This document shows, one piece after another, positions 42,003 through 51,246 of a DNA stretch of 64,000 bases. Origin of the DNA: Gemmatimonadota bacterium (GTDB lineage: Bacteria; Gemmatimonadota; Gemmatimonadetes; Gemmatimonadales; Gemmatimonadaceae). Under the pieces are notes generated by a model that was not told where the DNA came from, did no database searches, and saw nothing but the letters and a program-made list of their open reading frames with translations. Both the position numbers and the translations under genes were made by a program. Each line of letters opens with the position of its first letter. The first letter of the stretch is position 1. The stretch is from NCBI GenBank assembly GCA_016712265.1, contig JADJRJ010000031.1, forward strand, positions 1,371,297 to 1,435,296. The letters run 5' to 3'.

Positions 42003-43138
42003 CCGACGGGGAGGGGTGACGCGCGGCGACGCGCGGGGAGCATGGCGCTGATCGCTGCGGCGATGCGCAGGCCGGCGTCGCCGCACCCATAGGTGTCGCG
42101 CGGCCAATCACGCGGCGCGCACCGCGCGGCGTCGATCGCCTGCGGCAGCGACCGGACGCCTGACGGGGCGATCAGCCGATTGGCTCCCAGCTCAACGGTC
42201 TCCACCCATTCCGTGATCCCACGCATCGTCACGCACGGCGTCCCGAGCCAGTACGCTTCGCGCTGAACGCCCCCGCTGTCAGTCACGACGACGCTGGCGT
42301 CGCGGATGGCCGAAAGCATGCGCGTGTAGTCCAGCGGCGGCGTGACGGTCACATTCTGCGGCCAGGGGAAAGGGCCGGCCGGCGTATCGATCGCGGCGCG
42401 GGTGCGGGGGTGCAGGGGAAGCAACACCGGGAGCGCGAGTTGTCCCAGCGCCGTGATCACCTCTTGGAGCCGCTCTGGAGCATCAGTCAACTCGGCGCGA
42501 TGCAGGGTGCTGAGCACAAACGGCGCTTCGGCCCTGGCCGTGGGCAAGCGCGCGACGGACGCTTCCAACACATCGCGCGCGATGTCGCCAGTGACGACCA
42601 CCTGTCCGGTGACCCCCTCCCGTGCCAGCGTCGCCGCGGCCCGGAGCGACGGTGCACACAGGAGGGCACTGGCATGATCCACAATGCACCGGTTGCGCTC
42701 CTCGGCCATGTCCGGGTCGCCCGACCGGAGTCCGGCCTCGACGTGCACGACAGGGATGCCGAGTTGCGAGGCTGCCAGCGCGCAGGCGAGGGTCGAGTTG
42801 GTGTCTCCAACGACCACGACCATCCGTGGGCGCATGCGCGAGAGCACCAGGGTCGTGGCTGCCGACATACGAGCGGCCTGTTCCATCGGATGCCCCGGGC
42901 CAACGCCGAGGAACGCGTCGGGTGCCGCGAGCTCCAAATCCCGATAGAGGGCACCGCGCAGGGCGTCATCATAGTGTTGCCCCGTGTCCACGGTGAAGAC
43001 GCTCAACTCCTGCTGCAGGGCGGGGAGGAGTCGGGCAACCTTCACCACCTGTGGCCGCGTGCCATAACACAGGGCGACGTCGGGCCGCCAGCGGCGGCGC
43101 GGGGTCGATTCGGGCCGGGAGGTGCGGTAGCGTGGCAT
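41999..43138 (-). CDS. wecB: UDP-N-acetylglucosamine 2-epimerase (non-hydrolysing)
   Basis: 379 residues from ATG 43138. Family motifs are in order: CYGTRPQVVKVARLL, VDTGQHYDDAL, VVGDTNSTLACALAA, VHVEAGLRSGDPDMAEERNR, the end-strand VLLPLHPRTRAA, and the UDP-binding VVTDSGGVQREAYWLGTPC. Length is normal. It interconverts UDP-GlcNAc and UDP-ManNAc in the cytoplasm. With the downstream dehydrogenase this would feed N-acetylmannosaminuronate into the exopolysaccharide. It is first in the minus-strand cluster; the divergent truncated-haemoglobin gene lies across a ~330-base gap. Confidence 0.93.
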   Translation of the reverse strand: MPRYRTSRPESTPRRRWRPDVALCYGTRPQVVKVARLLPALQQELSVFTVDTGQHYDDALRGALYRDLELAAPDAFLGVGPGHPMEQAARMSAATTLVLSRMRPRMVVVVGDTNSTLACALAASQLGIPVVHVEAGLRSGDPDMAEERNRCIVDHASALLCAPSLRAAATLAREGVTGQVVVTGDIARDVLEASVARLPTARAEAPFVLSTLHRAELTDAPERLQEVITALGQLALPVLLPLHPRTRAAIDTPAGPFPWPQNVTVTPPLDYTRMLSAIRDASVVVTDSGGVQREAYWLGTPCVTMRGITEWVETVELGANRLIAPSGVRSLPQAIDAARCAPRDWPRDTYGCGDAGLRIAAAISAMLPARRRASPLPVG

Positions 43139-43471
43139 CAGTGCGCGGCATGATGCATGTGTTGGGCCACCCTCGGTGGGAGGGAGGTAGTGGCCGGTCT
43201 GCTCGGTCGTCCTGACGCGGCGCCGCCCCGTCGTCGCCTGGCCGGCGCACGGAATGACGACGAGGAGGAGTCGGATCCGAAGACAGCCTGGCTCGGTCGC
43301 GGCACCCCCCGTGGGGTTCGGCGGCGACCGCAGGTGGGTTCGAAACTGCTGCGGGAAGCTGACCGAACGGCGACCGCGCGAATGCCGCTGGGCACTCCTC
43401 ATGTTCTCGGCGTCTACGGCACTGCCATTGCTGGTGGTGTACTTCCGTCGCATCCTTTGCCTGCCCGTCGC
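43139..43471. other. Divergent intergenic region without a convincing gene
   Basis: About 330 bases between wecB (minus) and the truncated-haemoglobin gene (plus). Open frames here do not look protein-like. It must contain the promoter of the exopolysaccharide cluster, but I see no clear -10/-35 pair, dyad or RNA structure. Confidence 0.5.
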
Positions 43472-43981
43472 ATGAGCGCCCGTGTGAACCGAACGACAAT
43501 GCCCACTCCGGTCGAACTCCCACTCCCCGTGCCGCGACCTCCGCTCTTCGATGCCTTGGGCGGGATGAACGCCGTACTTCGCTTGGCCCATGCCTGGCAC
43601 GAACGCTGTCTTGGCGATGAGGTGGTCGCGCACGCCTTCAGTCATGGCTACCACCCACAGCACACCGAACGGCTTGCTGCGTACTGGGCAGAGGCTTGGG
43701 GCGGTCCGGCAACCTACTCGGCGGAGTACGGCACAGAATCGTCAGTCGTGCGAATGCACAGTGGCAATGGGGCACACGAGGAGATGGATGTGCGGGCGAT
43801 CGCGTGCTTCTCGCTTGCGCTGGACGATCTGGGTAGCCTGGAGCCGGCCTTGAGGCAGGCACTGCTTGACTACTTTGTATGGATGACGACGACGACCATG
43901 GCGGCGTATCCGCGTTCACGGCAGGATGTCCCGGAAGGCCTGCGTATGCCTCGTTGGTCATGGAAAGGCCTCGAGGACTAA
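43472..43981 (+). CDS. Truncated haemoglobin (2/2 globin, group II-like)
   Basis: 169 residues from ATG 43472; ATG 43499 is an alternative. Matching features: FDALGGMNAVLRLAHAWHERCLGDEVVAHAF covers helices A-B-E, and HPQHTERLAAYWAEAWGGPATYS carries the proximal His region with the typical W-G-G-P-x-x-Y ending. The tail (SRQDVPEGLRMPRWSWKG) is longer than minimal trHbs. Such proteins bind O2 or NO in the cytoplasm and are linked to detoxification or redox sensing. It stands alone between the exopolysaccharide cluster and the gamma-glutamyltranspeptidase. Confidence 0.85.
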   Translation: MSARVNRTTMPTPVELPLPVPRPPLFDALGGMNAVLRLAHAWHERCLGDEVVAHAFSHGYHPQHTERLAAYWAEAWGGPATYSAEYGTESSVVRMHSGNGAHEEMDVRAIACFSLALDDLGSLEPALRQALLDYFVWMTTTTMAAYPRSRQDVPEGLRMPRWSWKGLED

Positions 43982-44098
43982 GTACGTACTGCCTGCCGTT
44001 GGCGAACGTGCTTGTCACCCTTGGGAATCCAGATGCGGTGATGTTCGCGCCGACCGGATGGGCGCGCCTTATGCTCCGTGCCTGAGTGGCGGCCGGAG

Positions 44099-45848
44099 CT
44101 AGCGCGCGCTGGTCCCTCCGGTGCCACCCACTCGCGGTTCGCTCACGCCCTCCCAGCCACCCTTCACGCGCATCACCGCGTTGACGTTCGCGATCCCCGG
44201 GATGTACCGCACGGCGTGCCCGATCGCCCGCAAGCCGGACTCGGCCTCCGGCGTGAGGCCACCCGTCTCCACCATCAGGGTGTCCGGCAACGCCTGGTGG
44301 TGCAGGCGCGGGGCGCGCATCGCGTCGGCGAGCGACATCCGGTGTTCGATGACGTTGAGGATCACCTGGGGAGGTCGCGGTGATGATGCGCGGCCCCCCG
44401 GCTGCGCCAACCACCAGGAGCAATTCACCCTGCGGGTCGAGGACGATCGTGGGTGACATCGCGCTGAGCATGCGCTTGCCTGGGGCGATGGCGTTGGCTT
44501 CGTACTGCACCAGGCCGAACATGTTGGGCTTGCCGGGCGCCGTGGCGAAGTCGTCCATCTCGTCGTTCATGAAGAACCCGACAGTCTTCAGGTAGACCGC
44601 GGAGCCGTAGCCGTTGTTGATGGTGGTGGTCGTCGCGACCGCATTGCCGTGGTTGTCCACAACGGAATAGTGCGTGGTGTGCTGGCCTTCGATGATCTGC
44701 GCCCCGTTGGGCGGGGTGGGCGTCTTGCGGGCCGGGTCGATCGTCCTGGCCAGCGTACGCGCGTACGCCTTGCTGGTGAGTTGCGCGATGGGGACCTGGA
44801 CAAAGGCGGGGTCGGCCAGCTTGTTATTGCGGTCGATGAACGCACGCTGGTAGGCCGAGCCCAGGAGGTGGGCGTACTCCGGCGTCCCCCAGGCCGGGAC
44901 CTGTGACCAGGTCTCCAGCATGTTAAGTGTTTCGGTGATGGTGATGCCGCCGGACGAGGCGGGCGGCATGGTGAACAGGCTGTAGCCGCGGTAGCTGCTG
45001 CGGATGGGGGCGCGCCATTCGGGGGTGTATCGTCGCAGGTCCTCGCGGGTGATGATGCCGCCGCCGCGCGTCATCGCCGCCACCAGGGAGTCGCCGACCG
45101 GTCCGTCGTAAAACGCCTTCGGGCCCGTGCTGGCGATGTACTCCAGGGAGCGGGCCAGGGCCGGTTGCCGGAACAGGCCCCCACGGCGAGCGGGCTGGCC
45201 GTTGGGGAAGAAGACGTCCTTGCCGTCAAACCGGGCGAGGTAGTCGCGGCTGGAGGCGAGCGAGAGGTGCAGCGACGAGTCCACCGTGAAGCCGTCCCGC
45301 GCGATCCTGATGGCGGGTTGCATCACCTGCGACAACGTCAGGGTGCCGTACTTGGCCAGCGCTTCTGCCATGCCAGCGACCGCTCCCGGGACGCCTGACG
45401 CGCGGTAACCCACAATGCTTTCGTTGGTGGGATTGCCGGCGGCATCGAGGTACATGTTGCGATGGGCGGCGAGCGGGGCGACCTCCCGATAGTCGATGGC
45501 CGCGTTGCGACCGTCGGCCATGCGGATCACCATGAAGCCACCGCCCCCGATGTTGCCCGCGACCGGGTAGGTGACGGCGAGGGCAAATCCCACGGCCACG
45601 GCGGCATCGACGGCGTTGCCCCCGGCCCGGATGATCTCGTTGCCCGCATCCGAGGCCCGGCGCTCGTTGCTGGCGATCATGAACTCCTTGCCAAAGGCGG
45701 CCGGGCTGCCCGCGGCGAAGCGCCAGCCAGCGGGGAAGGTCGCGGCCTGCCGCGGCGGGACACCACCGCCTAACGACTCCTCGGGTGACGGGGTGCGGGC
45801 GCACGCGAGCGCACCAAGGACGGCACAGGCCAGGAGACGACGGTTCAT
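44099..45848 (-). pseudogene. ggt: Gamma-glutamyltranspeptidase lipoprotein, one frameshift
   Basis: The start is ATG 45848 with a signal peptide ending LGALAC, so an exported lipoprotein form. The large-subunit part is normal (SNERRASDAGNEIIRAGGNAVDAAVA, GNIGGGGFMV). The autoprocessing/nucleophile site is HTTHYSVVDNHGNAVATTT. After PRIITATS the frame shifts; QVILNVIEHRMSLADAMRAPR and the rest continue in another frame to 44099. Removing one base from the GGGG at 44368-44371 restores a full-length protein (~580 residues). GGT cleaves glutathione and other gamma-glutamyl compounds in the periplasm. Given many similar defects nearby, an assembly indel is more likely than real loss. GTCTCGCGCGAGAC at 45971-45984 lies upstream. 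Confidence 0.85.
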
Positions 45849-45970
45849 GTCACACGTGGGGGTGGAGGAGGGAGACACTGGCGACGAACGATCGCGGGTG
45901 CAGTGACACGAGGGTCCGCGTGTCGTCGGGACGAGACATCATCGGCATGCGCCGAAATACAACACCTCGG

Positions 45971-45984
45971 GTCTCGCGCGAGAC
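45971..45984. promoter_or_regulatory. 14-base perfect palindrome upstream of ggt
   Basis: GTCTCGCGCGAGAC reads the same on both strands, about 120 bases upstream of the ggt start and ~30 bases before the end of the outer-membrane protein gene. GTATTT on the ggt strand nearby (about 45952-45957) could be a -10 box. It is a candidate operator. Confidence 0.35.
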
Positions 45985-46001
45985 GCGACGGCGGGTGCAC
46001 A

Positions 46002-46658
46002 CTAAAACCCCACACGCAGCGACAATCTCGAGTTGAAGTGCCGCGCGAAGCGCCCGCCGCCCTGGCCGGATGTGCTCCGCTCGTGCACCGCGTACAAGCC
46101 ATCCTGCACAAACTGCAACTGCCAGTCAGGGGCGATGGTGTAGCCAAACCCATACCCGGCCCCAAAGGCGAAATCGGTGTTCGAAATGTCCACCTCGCGA
46201 CCCGTGACAGCGAAGTTGCCATAACGCAGCGCGCCCAGGAACCCTTCGATCACCTGGTGGAAGCCGGGGCCGCCGCCATAACGCACGGTCGCACCATACG
46301 AACTGATCGTGGCATCGGCCGCACAACGGCTGCACCCCGAGGTCCCGCCGAAGGTGTTGAAGTTCAGGGGAAGCCGCGCGTAGTTGAACGCCACCCCCAC
46401 CGCCAGAAACCGCGCGACCTCCCGCTCCAGTGAGCCGCGCAGGGAGAACGCCGCATCCAGGTCCCAGGTGCTACCGGTGGCATCGTCCACCACATACGGA
46501 CCCCAGTGGATCCCGGGGCCGGCGGTGGCGAACCAGCGCGGGGCGTTTCCCACCACGAGCCCTTGGTCCCGTGCGCGTTCGCGGGGACGACGTTGGGCGT
46601 CCAGCGGCTCGACGAGTCCGGCGAGCGCAATCAGGGCGGGCACGAGGCGTTTCAGCAT
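46002..46658 (-). CDS. Probable outer-membrane beta-barrel protein
   Basis: 218 residues from ATG 46658 (MLKRLVPALIALAGLVEPLDAQ, a signal peptide cut after DAQ). The rest alternates polar and hydrophobic residues with many Gly, Tyr and Phe and ends in LSLRVGF. This terminal aromatic is typical of barrel proteins handled by the Bam machinery. A small loop carries a Cys pair (GCSRCAADA). The size suits an 8-strand barrel. No family is recognised. It is divergent from murQ; an AT-rich GTAAGTTTAC at 46674-46683 in the gap may be part of the promoters. Confidence 0.65.
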   Translation of the reverse strand: MLKRLVPALIALAGLVEPLDAQRRPRERARDQGLVVGNAPRWFATAGPGIHWGPYVVDDATGSTWDLDAAFSLRGSLEREVARFLAVGVAFNYARLPLNFNTFGGTSGCSRCAADATISSYGATVRYGGGPGFHQVIEGFLGALRYGNFAVTGREVDISNTDFAFGAGYGFGYTIAPDWQLQFVQDGLYAVHERSTSGQGGGRFARHFNSRLSLRVGF

Positions 46659-46673
46659 GGGCGGCAGCACGGG

Positions 46674-46683
46674 GTAAGTTTAC
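46674..46683. promoter_or_regulatory. AT-rich dyad in the omp-murQ divergent gap
   Basis: GTAAGTTTAC (GTAA-GT-TTAC) is the only AT-rich stretch in the ~75-base divergent gap and contains TAAGTT/TAAACT, either of which could act as a -10 element. Weak evidence only. Confidence 0.25.
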
Positions 46684-46731
46684 GTCGCTCGGCACCTTGC
46701 CGCGCGATCCCACTTCCTTCGACACCGCGAC

Positions 46732-47666
46732 GTGCCGTCCCCCCCGCCCCAGCCCCCCCGCTCGACCCCGCATCACGGAACACCGCAACCCGCGCACGAC
46801 CGACATCGACCTCGCGACGACCCTGGAGATCGTCGACGCCATGAATGCCGAGGATCGAACCGTCGCGGATGCGGTCGCGCGTGTACGGGAGCCGGTGGCG
46901 CGCGCGATGGGGTTCGTCGAGGACGCGTTCCGGGCGGGAGGGCGACTGTTCTACGTCGGGGCGGGCACCTCCGGTCGCCTCGGGATCCTGGATGCCTCCG
47001 AGTGCCCGCCCACGTTCGGGTCGGATCCCGATCTGGTGCAGGGGATCATCGCCGGAGGAGAGCCGGCGGTGTTCCGGTCGCAGGAAGGGGCCGAAGACCA
47101 CCCGGCGGGCGGCGCGCAGGCCGTGGACGAGCGCGGGGTGCGCCAGGGGTGACGTGGTGGTCGGGATCGCGGCCTCAGGCACGACGCCGTTTGTGCGCGG
47201 GGCATTGCTGCGTGCGCGGGAGCGCGGTGCCCGCACGGTGATGCTGGCCTGCACGCCGATCGATGCCGAGTTCGAGCAGAGGGTGGACCAGGCGATTGTC
47301 GCCGTGACCGGGCCGGAGGTCGTGACCGGATCCACACGTCTCAAGGCGGGGACCGCCACCAAGATGATCCTCAACATGCTCACCACCGGCGCGATGATTC
47401 GCACGGGCAAGACGTTCGGCAACTTGATGGTGGACCTGCGCGCCACCAACGTGAAGCTGGCCGATCGGTCGGAGCGGATCGTCATGGAGGTCTGCGACGT
47501 GACGCGCGAGGTGGCGCGCGACCTCCTGCAAGCGGCGGATCGGAGCGTGAAGCTGGCGATTGTCATGCACGCGACCGGCGGCTCATTGTCCGACGCGCAG
47601 CAGGCCCTCGCGTCGCACGACGGGGTGATTCGCAAGGTCCTCGGCGCCAGCGGGAGGAACGCATGA
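46732..47666 (+). pseudogene. murQ: N-acetylmuramic acid 6-phosphate etherase (MurQ), frameshifted
   Basis: Two overlapping frames together encode a whole MurQ of ~310 residues. The first has TEHRNPRTTDIDLATTLEIV, FYVGAGTSGRLGILDASECPPTFG and GGEPAVF. The second resumes at GDVVVGIAASGTTPFVRGAL and carries STRLKAGTATKMILNMLTT. Deleting one G from GGGG at 47146-47149 joins them. The start is also unclear: a GTG at 46732 is followed by two C7 tracts that may hide another indel. MurQ cleaves the lactyl ether of MurNAc-6-P in the cytoplasm. Its stop overlaps the anmK start (ATGA), giving a peptidoglycan-recycling pair. Confidence 0.88.
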
Positions 47667-48793
47667 TCGTCGTCGGCCTGATGTCGGGGACCTCGCTCGA
47701 CGGGATCTCGGCCGCGGTCGTCCGGTTTCGCGACGTCGGGGCACGGGTGGAGGCTGAGTTGCTTGGGTTTGATGTGGCGCCCTATGCGATGGGTGATCGC
47801 GCCCGGCTGGCCCAGGCGCTCGTTGGGGGCACGCCGGAGGAGTATTGTCGACTGGGCTTCGACCTGGGAGAATGGCTGGCGGCCGCGGCGATCCGCGTCC
47901 TCGCACAGGCGGGTATTGCCCGCGGCGACGTGGCGGCGATTGCCTCGCACGGCCAAACGATCTGGCACGTGCCGGGGCATTCCACCTGGCAGATCGGCGA
48001 AGCCGCGGTGATCGCCGAGCGCACGGGCTGTCGGGTCATCAGCGACTTCCGCGTGGCCGACGTGGCCGCGGGGGGCCAGGGAGCTCCGCTGGTCTCGATG
48101 GCGGATCGCGTGCTCTTCTCGTCGCCGGACACCTGGCGGGCGCTGCAGAACATCGGTGGGATCGGGAACGTGACATTGGTCCCGCCGGGTGGCGGCGAGC
48201 TCGGGCTGCGGGCGTTCGACACCGGCCCCGGGGTTGTCGTGATCGACGGCGTGACCCAGCGCGTAGATCCGTCGCTGACCTACGACGTGGATGGTCGTCT
48301 GGCGCGCCAGGGGCAGGTGATCCACGCGGCCGTCGAGGCGACGCTGGATGATCCGTACTTCCTCGCGCCGCCACCCAAGACCACCGGGCGCGAGTTCTTC
48401 GATGCGGCATACATCACCACCTTTATCGAGCGATGCCGCGCCGAACACCCGCAGGCGAAGGGGCCGGACCTGGTGGCGTCAGCCGTGGCCCTCACGGCTC
48501 GGTCGATCGGGAGCAGCTTGCGACAGTTTGTCCCGGAGCCGGTGGCCGAGTTGGTGGTGTCCGGCGGCGGGGCGCAGAATCCGGTGCTCGTCGAGGCGAT
48601 TGCCCACGCGGTCGCCCCGATCCCGGTCCGGCGGTTCGACCAGTTATTCTTTGACGGCGAGGCCAAGGAGGCCGCGGCTTTCGCGTTGTTGGGCTACCTG
48701 CACCTTACGGGGCGCCCGGGGAACGTGCCGGCGGCGACGGGCGCGCGCGGGGGGAGGGTGCTGGGGAAGACCTGTGGGGGCGGCGGCCCGTAG
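47663..48793 (+). CDS. anmK: Anhydro-N-acetylmuramic acid kinase
   Basis: 376 residues, intact. The phosphate loop is GLMSGTSLDGISAAVV at the N-terminus. IASHGQTIWHVPG, then a pocket strand ISDFRVADVAAGGQGAPLV, the metal/anhydrosugar region QNIGGIGNVT and FDTGPGVVVID, and the C-terminal VVSGGGAQNPVLVEAI are all present. It converts anhydro-MurNAc plus ATP to MurNAc-6-phosphate, the substrate of MurQ encoded immediately upstream with a 4-base overlap. The gene ends at a dyad-rich gap shared with the convergent phosphatase gene. Confidence 0.94.
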   Translation: MIVVGLMSGTSLDGISAAVVRFRDVGARVEAELLGFDVAPYAMGDRARLAQALVGGTPEEYCRLGFDLGEWLAAAAIRVLAQAGIARGDVAAIASHGQTIWHVPGHSTWQIGEAAVIAERTGCRVISDFRVADVAAGGQGAPLVSMADRVLFSSPDTWRALQNIGGIGNVTLVPPGGGELGLRAFDTGPGVVVIDGVTQRVDPSLTYDVDGRLARQGQVIHAAVEATLDDPYFLAPPPKTTGREFFDAAYITTFIERCRAEHPQAKGPDLVASAVALTARSIGSSLRQFVPEPVAELVVSGGGAQNPVLVEAIAHAVAPIPVRRFDQLFFDGEAKEAAAFALLGYLHLTGRPGNVPAATGARGGRVLGKTCGGGGP

Positions 48794-48837
48794 CCGATAA
48801 CTGCCACAGCGAGGCACGAGCGGCACGGGCAGTACGC

Positions 48838-48867
48838 GCAGCACGGGAGGCGTGCCGCCCGTGCTGC
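48838..48867. terminator. Hairpin between anmK and the phosphatase gene
   Basis: GCAGCACGGG (48838-48847) pairs with CCCGTGCTGC (48858-48867) over a 10-base loop. An outer GGCACGAG / CTCGTGCC pair (about 48813-48820 and 48882-48889) can extend the structure. It lies between convergent genes and is probably a two-way terminator. Confidence 0.55.
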
Positions 48868-48911
48868 TCAAGTCTCGTGCTTCTCGTGCCGCATCAGTAC
48901 CGCTGCTCCCG

Positions 48912-50024
48912 CTAGAGCCACCGCCAGAGCAGGTACAACGACAGCAGCGCCCCGGCCGCCGCGAGCGCCGCACGAATCATCAGTCCCTGACGCCGGCGTT
49001 CGGCGACGACCGCAGCAGGGAAGGGTTCGATCGGCGTGCCGCGCATCATGGCGGCGGTGCGTTCGCGGAGTAGCGAATCGAGATCGGTGCCCGGCGCAGC
49101 CGGCGGCCCGCTTCGCTCATACAGCTGGTGTCCCACCGCATCGTCAGCCGAGGCGCGCTTGAGGCCAGCGCCGTCGAAGCGCGCGCCAACCACGGTGATG
49201 TTGTCGGGCCCGCCCATCTCGTTGGCGAGATCCACCATCCGCTGGCACGCCGTGAGCAGGTCGCGCTCCTCCCGAACACACCGCGCGATGTCCTCCCCTC
49301 TCACGAGCCCGGAGAGTCCATCGCTGCAGAGGATCAGGACGTCTTCGCGCCGCACGCGCTGGTGGGTGAGGTCGACCTTGATATGCGCTTCCGGGCCGAG
49401 GGCCTGGAGGATGATGTTCTTGCGTTCGGAATGCTCCGCCTGCTCCTCGGTCATCTCACCGGCTTCGACCAGTTTCTGGATAAGCGACTGATCCTTGGTG
49501 AGCTGACGGGCGACACCGTCGCGGACGAGGTAGGCCCGGGAGTCGCCGACCTGGGCGAGGAACAGGGTATCGCCCAGGAGGCCGGCGATGGTCGCCGTGG
49601 TTCCCATCCCGCGGACCTCGGGGTGGTCGGTCGCGTAGCGGTAGATGACGCTGTTGGCTGTTTGGGCCGCACGCTCGATGGCGTCGACGAACAGTTCCGG
49701 TGCGCCCGGCGCGGCGGCCGACCAGTCGTCGCGCAACGAACGCAGCACGACATCCACGGCCGTTGCGCTCGCGAGTTCGCCAGCGGCGGCGCCGCCCATG
49801 CCGTCGGCGACCATGAACAGGAGGCCCCGAGCGCCGACGCGCTGTTGGACCGAGGCGTCGAAGTCGAGGGGCTGCCCGGTCGCCAGGTCAGAGACGAGGA
49901 AGGCGTCCTCGTTGTGATCGCGCGTGCGGCCCACATCGGTGACCGCATACACCTCGACCATGATGGAGCCACCGTCCCCGCCGCCCTGCAGGCGCGCTGC
50001 CTTCACCTCAATGGGAGTCTTCAT
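48912..50024 (-). CDS. PP2C-family protein phosphatase with C-terminal membrane anchor
   Basis: 370 residues from ATG 50024. PP2C motifs are complete: RDHNEDAF (metal Asp), MVADGMGGAAAGE, GMGTTATIAG, VGDSRAYLVRDG, LCSDGLSGLV and GGPDNITVV. A ~75-residue linker leads to a single C-terminal helix (MIRAALAAAGALLSLYLLWRWL), so the catalytic domain is held on the cytoplasmic face of the membrane. It dephosphorylates Ser/Thr-phosphorylated proteins, opposing Hanks kinases such as the one at 1.3-2.3 kb. It starts 10 bases after the FHA gene's stop, so the two are an operon. Confidence 0.93.
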   Translation of the reverse strand: MKTPIEVKAARLQGGGDGGSIMVEVYAVTDVGRTRDHNEDAFLVSDLATGQPLDFDASVQQRVGARGLLFMVADGMGGAAAGELASATAVDVVLRSLRDDWSAAAPGAPELFVDAIERAAQTANSVIYRYATDHPEVRGMGTTATIAGLLGDTLFLAQVGDSRAYLVRDGVARQLTKDQSLIQKLVEAGEMTEEQAEHSERKNIILQALGPEAHIKVDLTHQRVRREDVLILCSDGLSGLVRGEDIARCVREERDLLTACQRMVDLANEMGGPDNITVVGARFDGAGLKRASADDAVGHQLYERSGPPAAPGTDLDSLLRERTAAMMRGTPIEPFPAAVVAERRRQGLMIRAALAAAGALLSLYLLWRWL

Positions 50025-50034
50025 CCCGCGAACG

Positions 50035-51018
50035 TCAGGCGAGGTCCACGCGCATGACCTTCCCGGCCAGGGACAAACGCTGTCCGCTGGTCATGCGACG
50101 CGGCCCACGAACGGAGACCGCCACCCCGTTGCGGCTCCCGACGTCGCGCACGGACAACGTGCCATCGGCGGCACAGGTGATCGAAGCATGCCGAGCACTC
50201 ATGGTGCGGTCGAAGGCAAACACCCAGTCTCCCTCTTCCCGGCCGATGAGGACCGACCGCCCCGGCCACAGGTACATCATGTCCCGAACGCGTCCGTCGC
50301 TGCGCAACTGCTCGAGGACCGCGCAGTCGCGACCCGGCAGGATCGATCCCAGCATCGACTGGTCCGCGAAGTAGGTGCCGTCATCCACCCAGCGACGATA
50401 ACGAATGACCTGCGATCCCAACAGCAGGACATCACCGTCATTCAGCTGGGTCTCGGTGGTCAGGAAGATGTAGAGGGCCCGGGGATCACCCACGGGCTCC
50501 ACCTCTGCGCCGTCCGATCGCAGGGAGAGGGTGGCGCCGTCACCCCCCGCGTGCCCGTCGCCCACCAGGATTTCGACCCCGTCGGTCGTGATCGTGGCGG
50601 AGTCGCTCTCGAGGGCAATCACGCGTGCGGCCGTGCCGGCCGCGTCGAGCACGGTGAGCGACGCACGGGTCGAGACCTGCGGAATACCACGTGGCGCCGT
50701 TCCCCCGGCACCTGGTGGCCCACCTCCGCCGATCCTGGTCCCGCAGCCCGAACAGAAGCGCGCCGTCTCGTCGGTGCGAATCGTCCCGCAGGTCCGACAG
50801 AACGTCAACGTCTCATCGGTCACGATGGCCATCCGAAAGCCGCACCGTGCACAAAAAGGCACGCCAACTCGGTTAGCGTGCCCACATTTGTCGCACCTGC
50901 CGAGCATGGGAGGAAACTGGGCGCGCCCAGTCGTCCCGATGATCAGACCTGGCGTGGCCTCGCCACACCCGGTGCAGAATCGCACACCGGGGAGAGTCGC
51001 TGGTTGCACTTGGTGCAA
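50035..51018 (-). CDS. Zinc-ribbon / FHA-domain protein
   Basis: 327 residues from TTG 51018; GTG 51009 is an alternative. The N-terminal ~110 residues hold four or five Cys-x-x-Cys knuckles (FCTGCG, RCDKCG, FCARCG, FCRTCG, FCSGCG), i.e. two to three zinc ribbons. The C-terminal ~100 residues are an FHA phosphothreonine-binding domain (VLIGREEGDWVF, ARHASITCAADGTLSVRDVGSRNGV). A similar beta segment (about 150-230) may be a second, degenerate FHA. It probably links phosphorylated partners to the PP2C phosphatase encoded just downstream. The palindrome TTGCAC-TTG-GTGCAA covers its start codon. Confidence 0.88.
   Translation of the reverse strand: MHQVQPATLPGVRFCTGCGEATPGLIIGTTGRAQFPPMLGRCDKCGHANRVGVPFCARCGFRMAIVTDETLTFCRTCGTIRTDETARFCSGCGTRIGGGGPPGAGGTAPRGIPQVSTRASLTVLDAAGTAARVIALESDSATITTDGVEILVGDGHAGGDGATLSLRSDGAEVEPVGDPRALYIFLTTETQLNDGDVLLLGSQVIRYRRWVDDGTYFADQSMLGSILPGRDCAVLEQLRSDGRVRDMMYLWPGRSVLIGREEGDWVFAFDRTMSARHASITCAADGTLSVRDVGSRNGVAVSVRGPRRMTSGQRLSLAGKVMRVDLA
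51004..51018. promoter_or_regulatory. Palindrome over the start of the FHA gene
   Basis: TTGCAC-TTG-GTGCAA is a perfect 6-bp inverted repeat centred on 51011 and includes the putative TTG start at 51018. It could be an operator for the FHA-phosphatase operon, an RNA hairpin hiding the start, or a sign that translation starts further in (GTG 51009). Confidence 0.3.
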
Positions 51019-51246
51019 GCTGCCACGTGAAAGCAGGAAAATATGAGGGAATCAGGGCCCGCAGGACGTCCGAAAATGGCACACACAGGCGTACGGAGCA
51101 ACTCCAGTGCCGGATTCGGCGGCGCCGGAATCCCATGCGCTGCTTGGAGATGCGTGTGTTTCGCGGGGAAGATCGCCCGAAAGCTGTGGCGACAAAGCTG
51201 CGAGCCCACGGCGTGCGCGCATCAGTCGTCGCACTGTTGCAATGCC

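Noticed and set aside
44368..47149. Programmed ribosomal frameshifting in ggt and murQ
   Set aside because: The sites are plain G4 runs without a slippery heptamer and stem, and the same kind of defect affects many unrelated genes nearby, so sequence error fits better.
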